Shown in pieces: positions 18,700 through 26,617 of a DNA stretch of 64,000 bases; the first letter of the stretch is position 1, and each line of letters opens with the position of its first letter. Source of the stretch: GWE2-42-39 sp034003625 (GTDB lineage Bacteria > Bacteroidota > Bacteroidia > Bacteroidales > Prolixibacteraceae); the NCBI GenBank assembly GCA_034003625.1, contig JAVEYG010000013.1, forward strand, positions 1 to 64,000, written 5' to 3'. The notes below the pieces were generated by a model that saw only the letters and a program-made list of their open reading frames with translations, ran no database searches and was not told the DNA's origin. A program made the position numbers and the translations under genes.

Positions 18700-18899
18700 G
18701 CGTGAACCAAGACTTAATGCGTCCAAGGTACCGCCAGGAAACCCTAGTCTCAGTTAAGCTCGATCCACGCCAAAAGCGCAGACATCGAACTTTTATTTCT
18801 GAGACTATAATCTGTAAAACTGGCGGTTTTAGGATTCTCAAATAAAAGCCAACGCTATTTATATTTCTAGTTCATCAGTAGCTCACTGATGTTTTTTTA
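18700..18899 (+). ncRNA. Candidate structured small RNA beside rteC (nested helices + terminator)
   Basis: Four nested inverted repeats are visible: ACCGCCAG 18,730-18,737 with CTGGCGGT 18,820-18,827; AGTCTCAG 18,746-18,753 with CTGAGACT 18,799-18,806; TCGAT 18,760-18,764 with ATCGA 18,784-18,788; and CGC 18,768-18,770 with GCG 18,776-18,778 around a CAAAA loop. A + strand intrinsic terminator follows at 18,873-18,898. This makes one long stepped hairpin of about 100 nt plus a 3' terminator, with no gene on the + strand to explain it. The 5' end and promoter are not identified. CTnDOT encodes a small RNA (RteR) that acts on its tra operon, so an sRNA near rteC is plausible, but homology is not shown. 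Confidence 0.4.
18873..18898 (+). terminator. Intrinsic terminator on + strand
   Basis: Stem CATCAGT/ACTGATG (18,873-18,879 and 18,885-18,891) with a 5-nt loop is followed by seven T. The opposite strand has no T-run, so it points to a + strand transcript coming from about 18,700, against the direction of all neighbouring genes. Confidence 0.75.
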
Positions 18900-18945
18900 T
18901 TCGTTCATATTCCACAAAGATATAAAATCATTTCTTTCTTACCTT

Positions 18946-19782
18946 TTATTTATCATCATCATCAAGTCGCTGCCGGAGTATTGAAATCAAAAAGTCCAGA
19001 AACTTGGTCCGATCGATTTTACGCTGCTGGATTTCAGAATGATAGCGGTAAATATCCTTGCTTAGTTCCATCCCGAAAATTCCTCCGAGCAGATCGGCAA
19101 GTTCACGGATCGAGATTGTTCCCGCATCGATCAGCCTGGAATAATACAGCCCATAGACCAATTCAGCCAAATCGATTTTATTGCCGCACCACCGATGTAC
19201 TGGCTTTATATCTGTTGGATAGCTCATTTCCGGGTTTTCCAGCCCGTCGAGTTCCTTACGTATATAGTCTGAAAGCATCTCGTTTGCCATGATCACCGAA
19301 AAGGTATGATCATGCCAGGTGAAAAACTCTTCATCAAGCAACTGATGACTGCTCCTTAGTTCCATTGGTATCTCTGAAGTATCCCTGAGAAAATACTGCT
19401 CGTCCAGGTGTTTAAACCCGCAACGGTAATACTGTACTTTTACATGGTGCTCTTCCATGTACTCCTGAATTTTGTACAGCCATTTTTCAAAGTACCTTCT
19501 GATCACCGGCACCGTGGCTTTCTGCCGCTTGCTTTCCAGGTCAAAAACCGCCTGGTAAAACAGAAGTTTACTGTAAGCCTCCGGTTTGATCGATTTGAAA
19601 AACCTGATTTCCGACTGGCGATCGGGAAATCCTTTCTCCGTAACACGTTTCCGCAATTTATCTAGTGCAATCTTACATTGGCCAATTGCATACTCCATTT
19701 GATCAGTTACATTTTCTGACACATTTTTTATCCTTGACAACTTTCTATCGAGATCATGGATAATTTTCAAGTACGTTTCCAT
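18946..19782 (-). CDS. rteC: RteC-domain regulator of conjugative element excision/transfer
   Basis: This 278-residue protein is mostly helical, with no membrane segment. It matches RteC in size and in segments such as YYRCGFKHLDEQYFLRD (about residues 119-135), KIDLAELVYGLYYSRLID (about 205-222) and the LADLLGGIFGMELSKDIYRYHSEI region. In CTnDOT, RteC activates the excision operon downstream of the RteA/RteB two-component system. No RteA or RteB is in the window, so what induces this copy is unknown. The coding region ends in an Asp run (DDDDK). Confidence 0.85.
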   Translation of the reverse strand: METYLKIIHDLDRKLSRIKNVSENVTDQMEYAIGQCKIALDKLRKRVTEKGFPDRQSEIRFFKSIKPEAYSKLLFYQAVFDLESKRQKATVPVIRRYFEKWLYKIQEYMEEHHVKVQYYRCGFKHLDEQYFLRDTSEIPMELRSSHQLLDEEFFTWHDHTFSVIMANEMLSDYIRKELDGLENPEMSYPTDIKPVHRWCGNKIDLAELVYGLYYSRLIDAGTISIRELADLLGGIFGMELSKDIYRYHSEIQQRKIDRTKFLDFLISILRQRLDDDDK

Positions 19783-20024
19783 AGCAAAAATTAAACAGTT
19801 AGTGTTTTAATTTCAAGATAATACTCCCTCTTATATCGAAACAATTGCAATAATGTAAAATTCAAGCCAATTTTTTTAATTTTCTACGCTCCCAATACCA
19901 CTTTAAACTTCCGATATGATTTCTTTATTTCAGAAAAAACTTCTATTCAGCCTACTTTTCTCTTTAACTGTGATATAACTTTTATACTCAAATTATTTCA
20001 ACTGGAATTCCGCTTCATGCTTGA

Positions 20025-20225
20025 TTATATGAAGAACCGTGCTATGGCAACCAAGCCAACCGACGACATGAGAATAAGCAAGCCTGTTACCATTATCTTT
20101 TTTGCTTTCCTGGGAGCATCATCCCATTCGCCTGTAAAAGATCCCCATAAGTTGTCCACTATTACCATAAAGGCCATTAATATCCTGCATCCAATGTTTG
20201 TGACAACGGTTGGAGCTTTGTGCAA
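20025..20225 (-). CDS. Possible small membrane protein or gene remnant
   Basis: This 66-codon frame begins with TTG; the frame is open for about 18 more codons upstream without an ATG. The C-terminus has a convincing transmembrane helix (IMVTGLLILMSSVGLVAIA), and a Trp/Asp-rich stretch precedes it. The lack of an ATG and the neighbouring short frames on the same strand (about 20,226-20,310) suggest the tail of a decayed larger gene at the edge of the PUL cargo. A genuine small protein is also possible. Confidence 0.3.
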   Translation of the reverse strand: MHKAPTVVTNIGCRILMAFMVIVDNLWGSFTGEWDDAPRKAKKIMVTGLLILMSSVGLVAIARFFI

Positions 20226-20311
20226 CTCCTTCCTGTTGGCCTTTATTTGCCCGTGATAATGTTTTGCATTAATCCGTCAACATTGGTTTTCCCGTCAATC
20301 AGGCCTTCAGG

Positions 20312-21553
20312 TCAATATTCACTTAAATTCTCTTTAAATATTTTTTTTACGGCCTCCAGGTATCCATAACCATTCAACATATCTGGTTCCAGATAGCTGC
20401 CTTCCACCCATTCGTTCCAGGCATTAATGATAACAAGCCTGGGCTGGCCAGGATGGTTATCGGCGTATTCTTTCGCCCGTTGCAGGTAAGCGGCAAAACT
20501 TTCTGGCGTATTGTGATAATGGACTACCGATTCTTTCCCAAGTTTCGGGTACCGGGGCGTGTTGTCCCATCCGACCGACACGTTGGGGAAGTAAGGTATG
20601 GTTAAAGCTGAATCCCACCTTGTTTGCAAAGACATGGCATTTTCTCCCCACCTGATATAGTCTTCGTTAATTCCTGAGCCTGTCCAGTTATAGGTTGTTA
20701 CGCTATTAATGTCCAACGCTGAAATGATATCATTGACGCCCATCCCTTTTAAGTGCGTTGTTCTCCCGAAATAGGGATTGCCATCTTTACCCCATCCAAT
20801 CAATTGGATATGTAGTCCAGGGAAGCCTGCTTTCTTAACTTCTTCCCTGAAATAATCCAATGCCTTCCTTGTTTCGCTTATTCCGTTGAAGCTATTTATC
20901 AGATCAGTAGTACTGAATATTGAAAAAACCGGTTTGCCGTTGATTTTAAAATAATTGGCTTTTTTAAAATATTGCCGGATAATTCTTTCCACAACGATTT
21001 TGTAGTTTTCCCAGTCAACTTCTCCACGCCAAATCAGCGAGTCAGTTTTGTAACGGTAATGGTTCCACATATTCCCCGGCACATCGTGGTTGGCCCACAT
21101 GATGTAGAAATTTGCCTTCCCGTTGTTCGTTGCCCCGAGAAAACCTTCGTTAATGGCTTCTTCCAGAAATGGTTTGCCATCGTACCAGTACCAGTCAAAT
21201 ATAAATGTGTTTATACCGTGAGAGGTGGCTGCTTCAATCTTTTGTTCCCAAGCCTTTGGATCATCATCCATTTTGTAACCCCACAATGGAATACGTGGCT
21301 GGTAATGCCCCTCAAACCTGGGGTTCCCCTTTTTAATAATTTCCCATTCACCAATTCCTTCTCCCCACAGCTTCCCGCGGCTCATCTCTTCATCGTGGCA
21401 CGAAGGCCATACATAAGCAGCCACGTCGTAACTTCCATTTGACTTTCCAACATTTTCTGCTGCTTCTTGCGCACGGGAAACAAAAGAGCTTATTAGTACT
21501 ATACTTCCTATTCCCAACAATCTTAGATTGATTTTATTATCAGATGTTTTCAT
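20312..21553 (-). CDS. GH99/WbsX-like glycoside-active enzyme (copy 1)
   Basis: This 413-residue protein has a signal peptide (cleavage near residue 28, SRAQE), so it is exported. The mature part is one TIM-barrel-like domain with the GH99/WbsX-type landmarks: YVWPSCHDEE near 47, HYQPRIPLWGYK near 83, FIFDWYWYDG near 117, NFYIMWANHD near 148, and INAWNEWVEGSYLEPD near 375. Family members act on mannose-type or other glycans, but the exact linkage here is unknown. It is the last gene of the PUL and lies 33 nt after its near-identical paralogue. Substrate calls from sequence are not safe. Confidence 0.7.
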   Translation of the reverse strand: MKTSDNKINLRLLGIGSIVLISSFVSRAQEAAENVGKSNGSYDVAAYVWPSCHDEEMSRGKLWGEGIGEWEIIKKGNPRFEGHYQPRIPLWGYKMDDDPKAWEQKIEAATSHGINTFIFDWYWYDGKPFLEEAINEGFLGATNNGKANFYIMWANHDVPGNMWNHYRYKTDSLIWRGEVDWENYKIVVERIIRQYFKKANYFKINGKPVFSIFSTTDLINSFNGISETRKALDYFREEVKKAGFPGLHIQLIGWGKDGNPYFGRTTHLKGMGVNDIISALDINSVTTYNWTGSGINEDYIRWGENAMSLQTRWDSALTIPYFPNVSVGWDNTPRYPKLGKESVVHYHNTPESFAAYLQRAKEYADNHPGQPRLVIINAWNEWVEGSYLEPDMLNGYGYLEAVKKIFKENLSEY

Positions 21554-21586
21554 AATAAATTAGGTTATAAATTTTTTATTTGAATA

Positions 21587-22783
21587 TCAATACTTATCAT
21601 ATTTGCCATCCATAACTTTCTTAACTGCTTCAAGATATCCATATCCCCATTTCATATCCGGCTCCAAATAACTGCCTTCCACCCATTCGTTCCAGGCATT
21701 GATAATAATGAGTTTAGGCTGATTTGGATGGCTGACGGCATATTCTTTAGCCTTTTGCAAATATGCACCAAAGCTCTGTGGGGTATTATGGTAATGAACA
21801 ATCCTTTCTTTTCCATATTGTGGATAACGAGGGGTATTATCCCATCCAATTGAAACACAAGGGAAAAACGGGACATCCAATATGGTATCCCATCCTTTTC
21901 GCAATACAACGGCATGTTCCCCATATTTCAAATAGTCTTCGTCTCTGATGCCAGCCATGTTATACATCGACACGCTATTCACATCAAGTGCTTTTATAAT
22001 TTCAGGCACTGGAATATCCATCCCATAAAAGCAAGGTTCCCCATTTTTTTCACCTCCAATCAACTGCAAATGTAAACCCGGGAAACCTGCTTTTTTAACC
22101 TCTTCCCGAAAATAATCGAGTGCTTTACGTGTTTCCTCAAGCTTTCCGTTAAAGCCTTCTACAAGATTACTAAGGCTGTAAATTGAAAAGACAGGCCTGC
22201 CATTGATTTTTAAATAGTTTGGCCGGTTAAAATACTGGTTGATAACCCGTTTAACTATGATTTTATAATTCTCCCAGTCTACGTCACCGTGCCAGATAAG
22301 CGAATCGGTTTTGTAACGGTAATGGTTCCACATATTCCCCGGAACATCGTGGTTGGCCCACATAATATAGAAATTTGCCTTCCCGTTGTTCGTTGCTCCA
22401 AGGAAACCTTCGTCAATTGCTTTTTCCAGAAATGGGTTGCCGTCGTACCAGTACCAATCGAATATAAATGTGTTTACACCGTGAGAGGTGGCCGCTTCAA
22501 TCTTTTGTTCCCATGCCTTTGGATCATTATCCATTTTGTAACCCCACAACGGGATACGTGGCTGGTAATGCCCTTCGAAGCGGGGATTTCCTTTTTGTAT
22601 CATCTCCCATTCTCCTATCCCTTCCTCCCATAGCTTTTCGTGACTCATCTCTTCATCATGGCACGAGGGCCAAACATAGGCGGCAACCGAGTATTCGACA
22701 TCCTGGTTAGTCGTTTCAACATCCTTTTTATAAGTTGAACCACAGCGGCTAAAAAATATCGACAGGCACATTAAACCAACCAA
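21587..22783 (-). CDS. GH99/WbsX-like glycoside-active enzyme (copy 2, tandem paralogue)
   Basis: This 398-residue protein has the same domain and landmark motifs as copy 1 (YVWPSCHDEE, FIFDWYWYDG, NFYIMWANHD, NAWNEWVEGSYLEPD). The N-terminus differs and ends in FFSRCGS, so this copy may be a lipoprotein, although the lipobox is not canonical. The middle of the protein diverges from copy 1 around residues 230-270 (LIGGEKNGEPCFYG versus LIGWGKDGNPYFGR). The DNA is very similar over long stretches, for example around 22,321-22,440 against 21,061-21,180. This is consistent with a recent tandem duplication followed by change at the substrate site. Confidence 0.7.
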   Translation of the reverse strand: MVGLMCLSIFFSRCGSTYKKDVETTNQDVEYSVAAYVWPSCHDEEMSHEKLWEEGIGEWEMIQKGNPRFEGHYQPRIPLWGYKMDNDPKAWEQKIEAATSHGVNTFIFDWYWYDGNPFLEKAIDEGFLGATNNGKANFYIMWANHDVPGNMWNHYRYKTDSLIWHGDVDWENYKIIVKRVINQYFNRPNYLKINGRPVFSIYSLSNLVEGFNGKLEETRKALDYFREEVKKAGFPGLHLQLIGGEKNGEPCFYGMDIPVPEIIKALDVNSVSMYNMAGIRDEDYLKYGEHAVVLRKGWDTILDVPFFPCVSIGWDNTPRYPQYGKERIVHYHNTPQSFGAYLQKAKEYAVSHPNQPKLIIINAWNEWVEGSYLEPDMKWGYGYLEAVKKVMDGKYDKY

Positions 22784-22869
22784 GCTGGGAACTCTGTTTC
22801 TAAAAAAAAAAATGAGTAGTATTCATAAGTAATTATTTTAGTTAAACATTTGTTATTTAACATATCTTA

Positions 22870-24171
22870 TTAATCAGTCAGGATGTTATAGATCTCCACG
22901 TTCTTAGACCGTTTAATTAGAATACTAATGATTGACCACACGGCCAGGTAAGTACATCCGCAAAAAGTGAAAATAAAATTGTAGCCAACCGCAATATTTC
23001 CGAGAACTTTATAATGGTCCAATAAAAACCCTACGAACATGGGGAACAGTATCCCCCCCACGGCCCCTGACATTCCGGCAATCCCGACAACTGAACTTAC
23101 CACCTGTTTAGGAAACATATCGGATGCCAGAGTGAATACGTTGGTAGCCCATCCCTGGTGCACAGCAACGGCAAGGCTTAATATGGCAACGGCAATCCAG
23201 ACACTGGTTACAAACTGGAGCATGATTACACAGAGTTCAATGATTGCAAATATCAGGAGAGTTTTCTGTCGTGCTTTAAGCGTTTCCATTCCCCGCCTGA
23301 TAAACCATGAGGATAGGTATCCTCCCCCCACACAACCGACAGTCGTTGCTGCATAAATAATCATTAAGGGAACACTTGGTTTTGTCAGGTCAATTCGAAA
23401 ATGTTGAGTAAAATAGGAAGGTAGCCAAAACAGGAAAAACCAGTAAATGGGGTCGATCATAAATTTACCAATGACGATCGCCCAAGTCTGCGGAAACGAA
23501 AACAGTCTTATCCATTTTTCATTGAACCCTTTTTCCTGTCCGTTATAATCCAATTTTTGTCCTTGGGTAATTAATTCCAGTTCTTCGTTACTTAACCGTT
23601 TTTGACGGGAGGGAATATCATATAAAAAGAGCCAAAACCCAAGCCATAAAAACCCCAAAGCCCCGGTAATCCAGAATACTTCCCTCCATCCGTATGTGCG
23701 TAAAATGTATGGACATAGGATAAGGGCCACAACCACCCCCACGCTTGTACCGGCATTGAAAATACCGGTAGCCAACGCTCGTTCCTTTTTGGGAAACCAT
23801 TCTGAAACTGCTTTCATAGCTGCCGGAAAATTCCCGGCTTCACCTATCCCCAAACCTATCCGGGCAAATGAAAATCCCCAGACACTTTTTGCAACAGCAT
23901 GCAGCATACCTGCAAGGCTCCAGACGATCACAGCAACAGAATAGCCGGTCTTTGTTCCTACCCAATCAATAAACCGGCCCAGCAACAACAGTCCAATGGC
24001 ATAGGCTGCGGTGAAGGCCATTACAATATGTGCAAAATCGGTTTCAGTCCAGTTGAATTCAGATTCAAGCGTAGGTTTTAACAACCCAATAATTTGCCGG
24101 TCCATATAGTTTATGGTGGTGGCAAAAAAGAGCATGGAGACGATAATCCAGCGATAGTTCTTTATCTTCAT
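22870..24171 (-). CDS. exuT: MFS transporter, hexuronate (ExuT) type
   Basis: This is a 433-residue polytopic protein with about 12 transmembrane helices. The N-terminal pattern NYMDRQIIGLL, the GRFIDWVGTKTGYS loop, the RIGLGIGEAGNFPAAMK helix and EWFPKKERALATGIFNAG are those of the ExuT/anion-cation symporter group of MFS, which carry hexuronates and related acids. Its start overlaps the stop of the aldolase gene (ATGA), so the two are coupled. It would import uronate or KDG into the cytoplasm. The exact substrate cannot be told from sequence alone. Confidence 0.83.
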   Translation of the reverse strand: MKIKNYRWIIVSMLFFATTINYMDRQIIGLLKPTLESEFNWTETDFAHIVMAFTAAYAIGLLLLGRFIDWVGTKTGYSVAVIVWSLAGMLHAVAKSVWGFSFARIGLGIGEAGNFPAAMKAVSEWFPKKERALATGIFNAGTSVGVVVALILCPYILRTYGWREVFWITGALGFLWLGFWLFLYDIPSRQKRLSNEELELITQGQKLDYNGQEKGFNEKWIRLFSFPQTWAIVIGKFMIDPIYWFFLFWLPSYFTQHFRIDLTKPSVPLMIIYAATTVGCVGGGYLSSWFIRRGMETLKARQKTLLIFAIIELCVIMLQFVTSVWIAVAILSLAVAVHQGWATNVFTLASDMFPKQVVSSVVGIAGMSGAVGGILFPMFVGFLLDHYKVLGNIAVGYNFIFTFCGCTYLAVWSIISILIKRSKNVEIYNILTD

Positions 24172-24839
24172 GCTTTCTTTAATTTTTGAAAGTCCCTGAT
24201 CAGTTGGACATAGCCCGAAAAATGTTTCCCCAAAGCATCCCAGTCTTTGGACTTTATGATGGCTTTATTGAATAACGGGCTTCCAATACCAAAGCCTTCT
24301 ACACCAACATCTAAAAAACTTTGCATATTGCCGGTACTTATTCCCCCGGTTGGCATCATCTTTACCTGGTTTAATGGGGCTTTTACGTCTTTAATATAGC
24401 CTGCCCCAAAATTTCCGGCGGGATAAATTTTCACAATTGCCGCTCCCAGTATCCAGGCTTTATATATTTCGGAAGGGGTTAACGCTCCCGGGAATATAGG
24501 AATATCCCGGTTCACGCAACCGGTTATTACCTCTTCGTTTATAAGAGGCGTAACGATAAACCGGGCCCCGTAATCCAATGCGTTGTTCAAATCAGATAAG
24601 CTGCAAACCGTGCCTGCACCCACGTTCAGGACTCCTGAATATTCTTTGACAGCATACCGGATTAGTGTTTCAACTTCCGGGGTATTCATTGTTACCTCAA
24701 TCGTTGTCAACCCGGCTTTCACATAAACCGGAAGGATTTGTTTAAAATCTTCCAAATCTATTCCTCTTACAATGCCCACAATGGGCATGTCTTCAAACCG
24801 TTCCCATGAAAAGGAGGTTTCTTTTGTTGTACTTTGCAT
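24168..24839 (-). CDS. eda: KDPG/KHG aldolase
   Basis: This protein has 223 residues and the short TIM-barrel fold of Eda. Catalytic Glu48 (TIEVT) and Schiff-base Lys137 (VKIYPA) are present, with the GAGTV strand near 74-78 and the phosphate-binding MPTGGI near 162-167. It splits 2-keto-3-deoxy-6-phosphogluconate into pyruvate and glyceraldehyde-3-phosphate. It follows the KDG kinase by 22 nt and overlaps the transporter start, forming a KDG catabolic unit. Confidence 0.93.
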   Translation of the reverse strand: MQSTTKETSFSWERFEDMPIVGIVRGIDLEDFKQILPVYVKAGLTTIEVTMNTPEVETLIRYAVKEYSGVLNVGAGTVCSLSDLNNALDYGARFIVTPLINEEVITGCVNRDIPIFPGALTPSEIYKAWILGAAIVKIYPAGNFGAGYIKDVKAPLNQVKMMPTGGISTGNMQSFLDVGVEGFGIGSPLFNKAIIKSKDWDALGKHFSGYVQLIRDFQKLKKA

Positions 24840-24861
24840 GATTCTTTCTTTTTTTTAATTT

Positions 24862-25905
24862 TTACCGGTTTACCCGTCCGCTGCCATCACCCTTCATCAG
24901 GTTCTCCACCTCGGCTACTGTTGAAAGGTTAAAATCGCCATAAATAGTATGCTTTAAACAGGATGCAGCCGTGGCGAAATCCAGCGCTTTCTGGTCATCG
25001 CCGGGATAAGTAAGCAGCCCGTAGATCAGTCCTCCCATAAACGAATCACCGCCTCCCACCCGGTCAACAATGTGGGTAATATCATACGTTGGCGATTTAA
25101 ACAGTTCTCTGCCATCATATAATACACCGGCCCAGGTATTGTGACTGGCACTGATTGATCCCCGCAAAGTGATAATTACCTTTTTTGCACGTGGAAATTT
25201 TGCCATTAGTTGTTCGCATACCGATTGAAACTTATTGCTATCTACCTGTCCTGAAGTTTTGGTCACATCAAAACCTTCGGGTTTGATCCCAAATACAGTT
25301 TCGGCATCTTCCTCGTTACCCAGGATAATATCACATTTGCCCACCAAGTCCGGCATAATTTCCGAGGCTGTTTTCCCGTACTTCCACAGGTTTTTACGGT
25401 AATTCAAATCGACAGAAACAGTAACCCCAAAATTATTGGCAACTTCAATGGCTTCCATACAAGCGTCGGCAGCACCCTGCGACAGGGCCGGGGTGATGCC
25501 TGTCCAGTGAAACCAATCCGCGTCTTTCAGTATCTCTCCCCAGTTGATCATACCGAGTTTAATTTCAGCAATCGAAGAATGGGCACGGTCATAAATCACT
25601 TTACTGGGACGTGCCACGGCCCCTGTTTCCAGGTAGTAAAGACCCAAACGCTCTCCGCCATAAATCACATGGTTGGTTTTCACTCCATGCTTGTGCAGGC
25701 TTTTCAGGCATGCCTCTGCAATATCATTTTTTGGCAGGCGGCTTACGAACTCCGCATTCATTCCAAAATTGGCCAGTGATACGGCTACATTGGCTTCGCC
25801 TCCGCAATACGTTGCCACAAACTCATTGGCCTGGCTGAAACGCAGGTAACCGGGCGCTGCCAGACGCAGCATGATCTCCCCAAAACTTACTATTTTTTTG
25901 TTCAT
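24862..25905 (-). CDS. kdgK: 2-keto-3-deoxygluconate kinase (PfkB family)
   Basis: This protein has 347 residues when started at the ATG at 25,905; the frame extends to 25,929, but MNKKIVSFGEIMLRL is the usual opening. PfkB features are the N-terminal GGEANVAVSLANFGM segment (about 37-51) and the C-terminal VGGGDSFMGGLIYG with the catalytic Asp. It phosphorylates KDG to KDPG, feeding the aldolase that follows. KdgK is favoured over other PfkB sugar kinases because of that partnership. Confidence 0.88.
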   Translation of the reverse strand: MNKKIVSFGEIMLRLAAPGYLRFSQANEFVATYCGGEANVAVSLANFGMNAEFVSRLPKNDIAEACLKSLHKHGVKTNHVIYGGERLGLYYLETGAVARPSKVIYDRAHSSIAEIKLGMINWGEILKDADWFHWTGITPALSQGAADACMEAIEVANNFGVTVSVDLNYRKNLWKYGKTASEIMPDLVGKCDIILGNEEDAETVFGIKPEGFDVTKTSGQVDSNKFQSVCEQLMAKFPRAKKVIITLRGSISASHNTWAGVLYDGRELFKSPTYDITHIVDRVGGGDSFMGGLIYGLLTYPGDDQKALDFATAASCLKHTIYGDFNLSTVAEVENLMKGDGSGRVNR

Positions 25906-25963
25906 CTTAATTTTCGTCCTTTTAATCAATGAAATTACTGTCTGTCATTAAACAGATGTTTCC

Positions 25964-26575
25964 TTAATCAATGCGCACTTTGACCACGATTTTCCGCACT
26001 TTAATATTGTTTGCCACCTTGACCCCCGGACGGTGAGCATCCCCCGGTAAAAAAACAAAAAACTTTTCAGGCAAAGCAAGCCGGTAATTGTTCTGCTCGG
26101 TCGTCAAGAATACAACATCTTTTGTATTGTCGTAAGAAATTGTTTCTGTAGTATTTTCAAGCACTGTGACTCCAATTTGTTCTTCCCCAGAAATCAGGTA
26201 CTGGATGTCGGCATATTTGCGGTGCGCCTCAAAACGGGAGTCTTCTTCGTCTTTGGTCAGGTATTCATCAACACTGATATAAAGATTACTCCCGTCCAGT
26301 TCGTGTTTGCCTAGTTCAAGCTTCGATAGATCATTGGTTGCCAAGAAAGTAAACGCCTGGTTCCATCTGGTTTTGTTTCGAAAATACTGGAGGGCAAATT
26401 CCTCCTTATTAATTGACTCGTCTGGAGCAATATCCCAGCCGGATTTCCAGTCACCGGATTCAAACCATTTTGTAGTTTCTTTTTCACTCCAGTTTTGAGG
26501 ATTTTTTGAGGTTGGGTTGGAGCAGGAAAAAACCGATGTAAGAATAAATAGGTATGACATTACATAAATTACCAT
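25964..26575 (-). CDS. Exported YhcH/YjgK/YiaL-family (DUF386) protein
   Basis: This is a 203-residue protein. The N-terminus looks like a lipoprotein or signal peptide (hydrophobic 4-16 then SVFSC at about 14-18). The YhcH/YiaL domain fills residues about 55-200: the ISVDEYLTKDEEDSRFEAHRKYADIQYLI core with its conserved HxxxxDIQ, and the late FLPGDAHRPGV motif. Relatives are usually about 150 residues and cytoplasmic. One member is a sialic-acid anomerase, and others accompany uronate pathways. The export signal is unusual and could place this enzyme with the sulfatase in the periplasm. Confidence 0.7.
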   Translation of the reverse strand: MVIYVMSYLFILTSVFSCSNPTSKNPQNWSEKETTKWFESGDWKSGWDIAPDESINKEEFALQYFRNKTRWNQAFTFLATNDLSKLELGKHELDGSNLYISVDEYLTKDEEDSRFEAHRKYADIQYLISGEEQIGVTVLENTTETISYDNTKDVVFLTTEQNNYRLALPEKFFVFLPGDAHRPGVKVANNIKVRKIVVKVRID

Positions 26576-26617
26576 AATACAATATTAAGTATTTAGTCCT
26601 TCATGGATTACCAAGTC

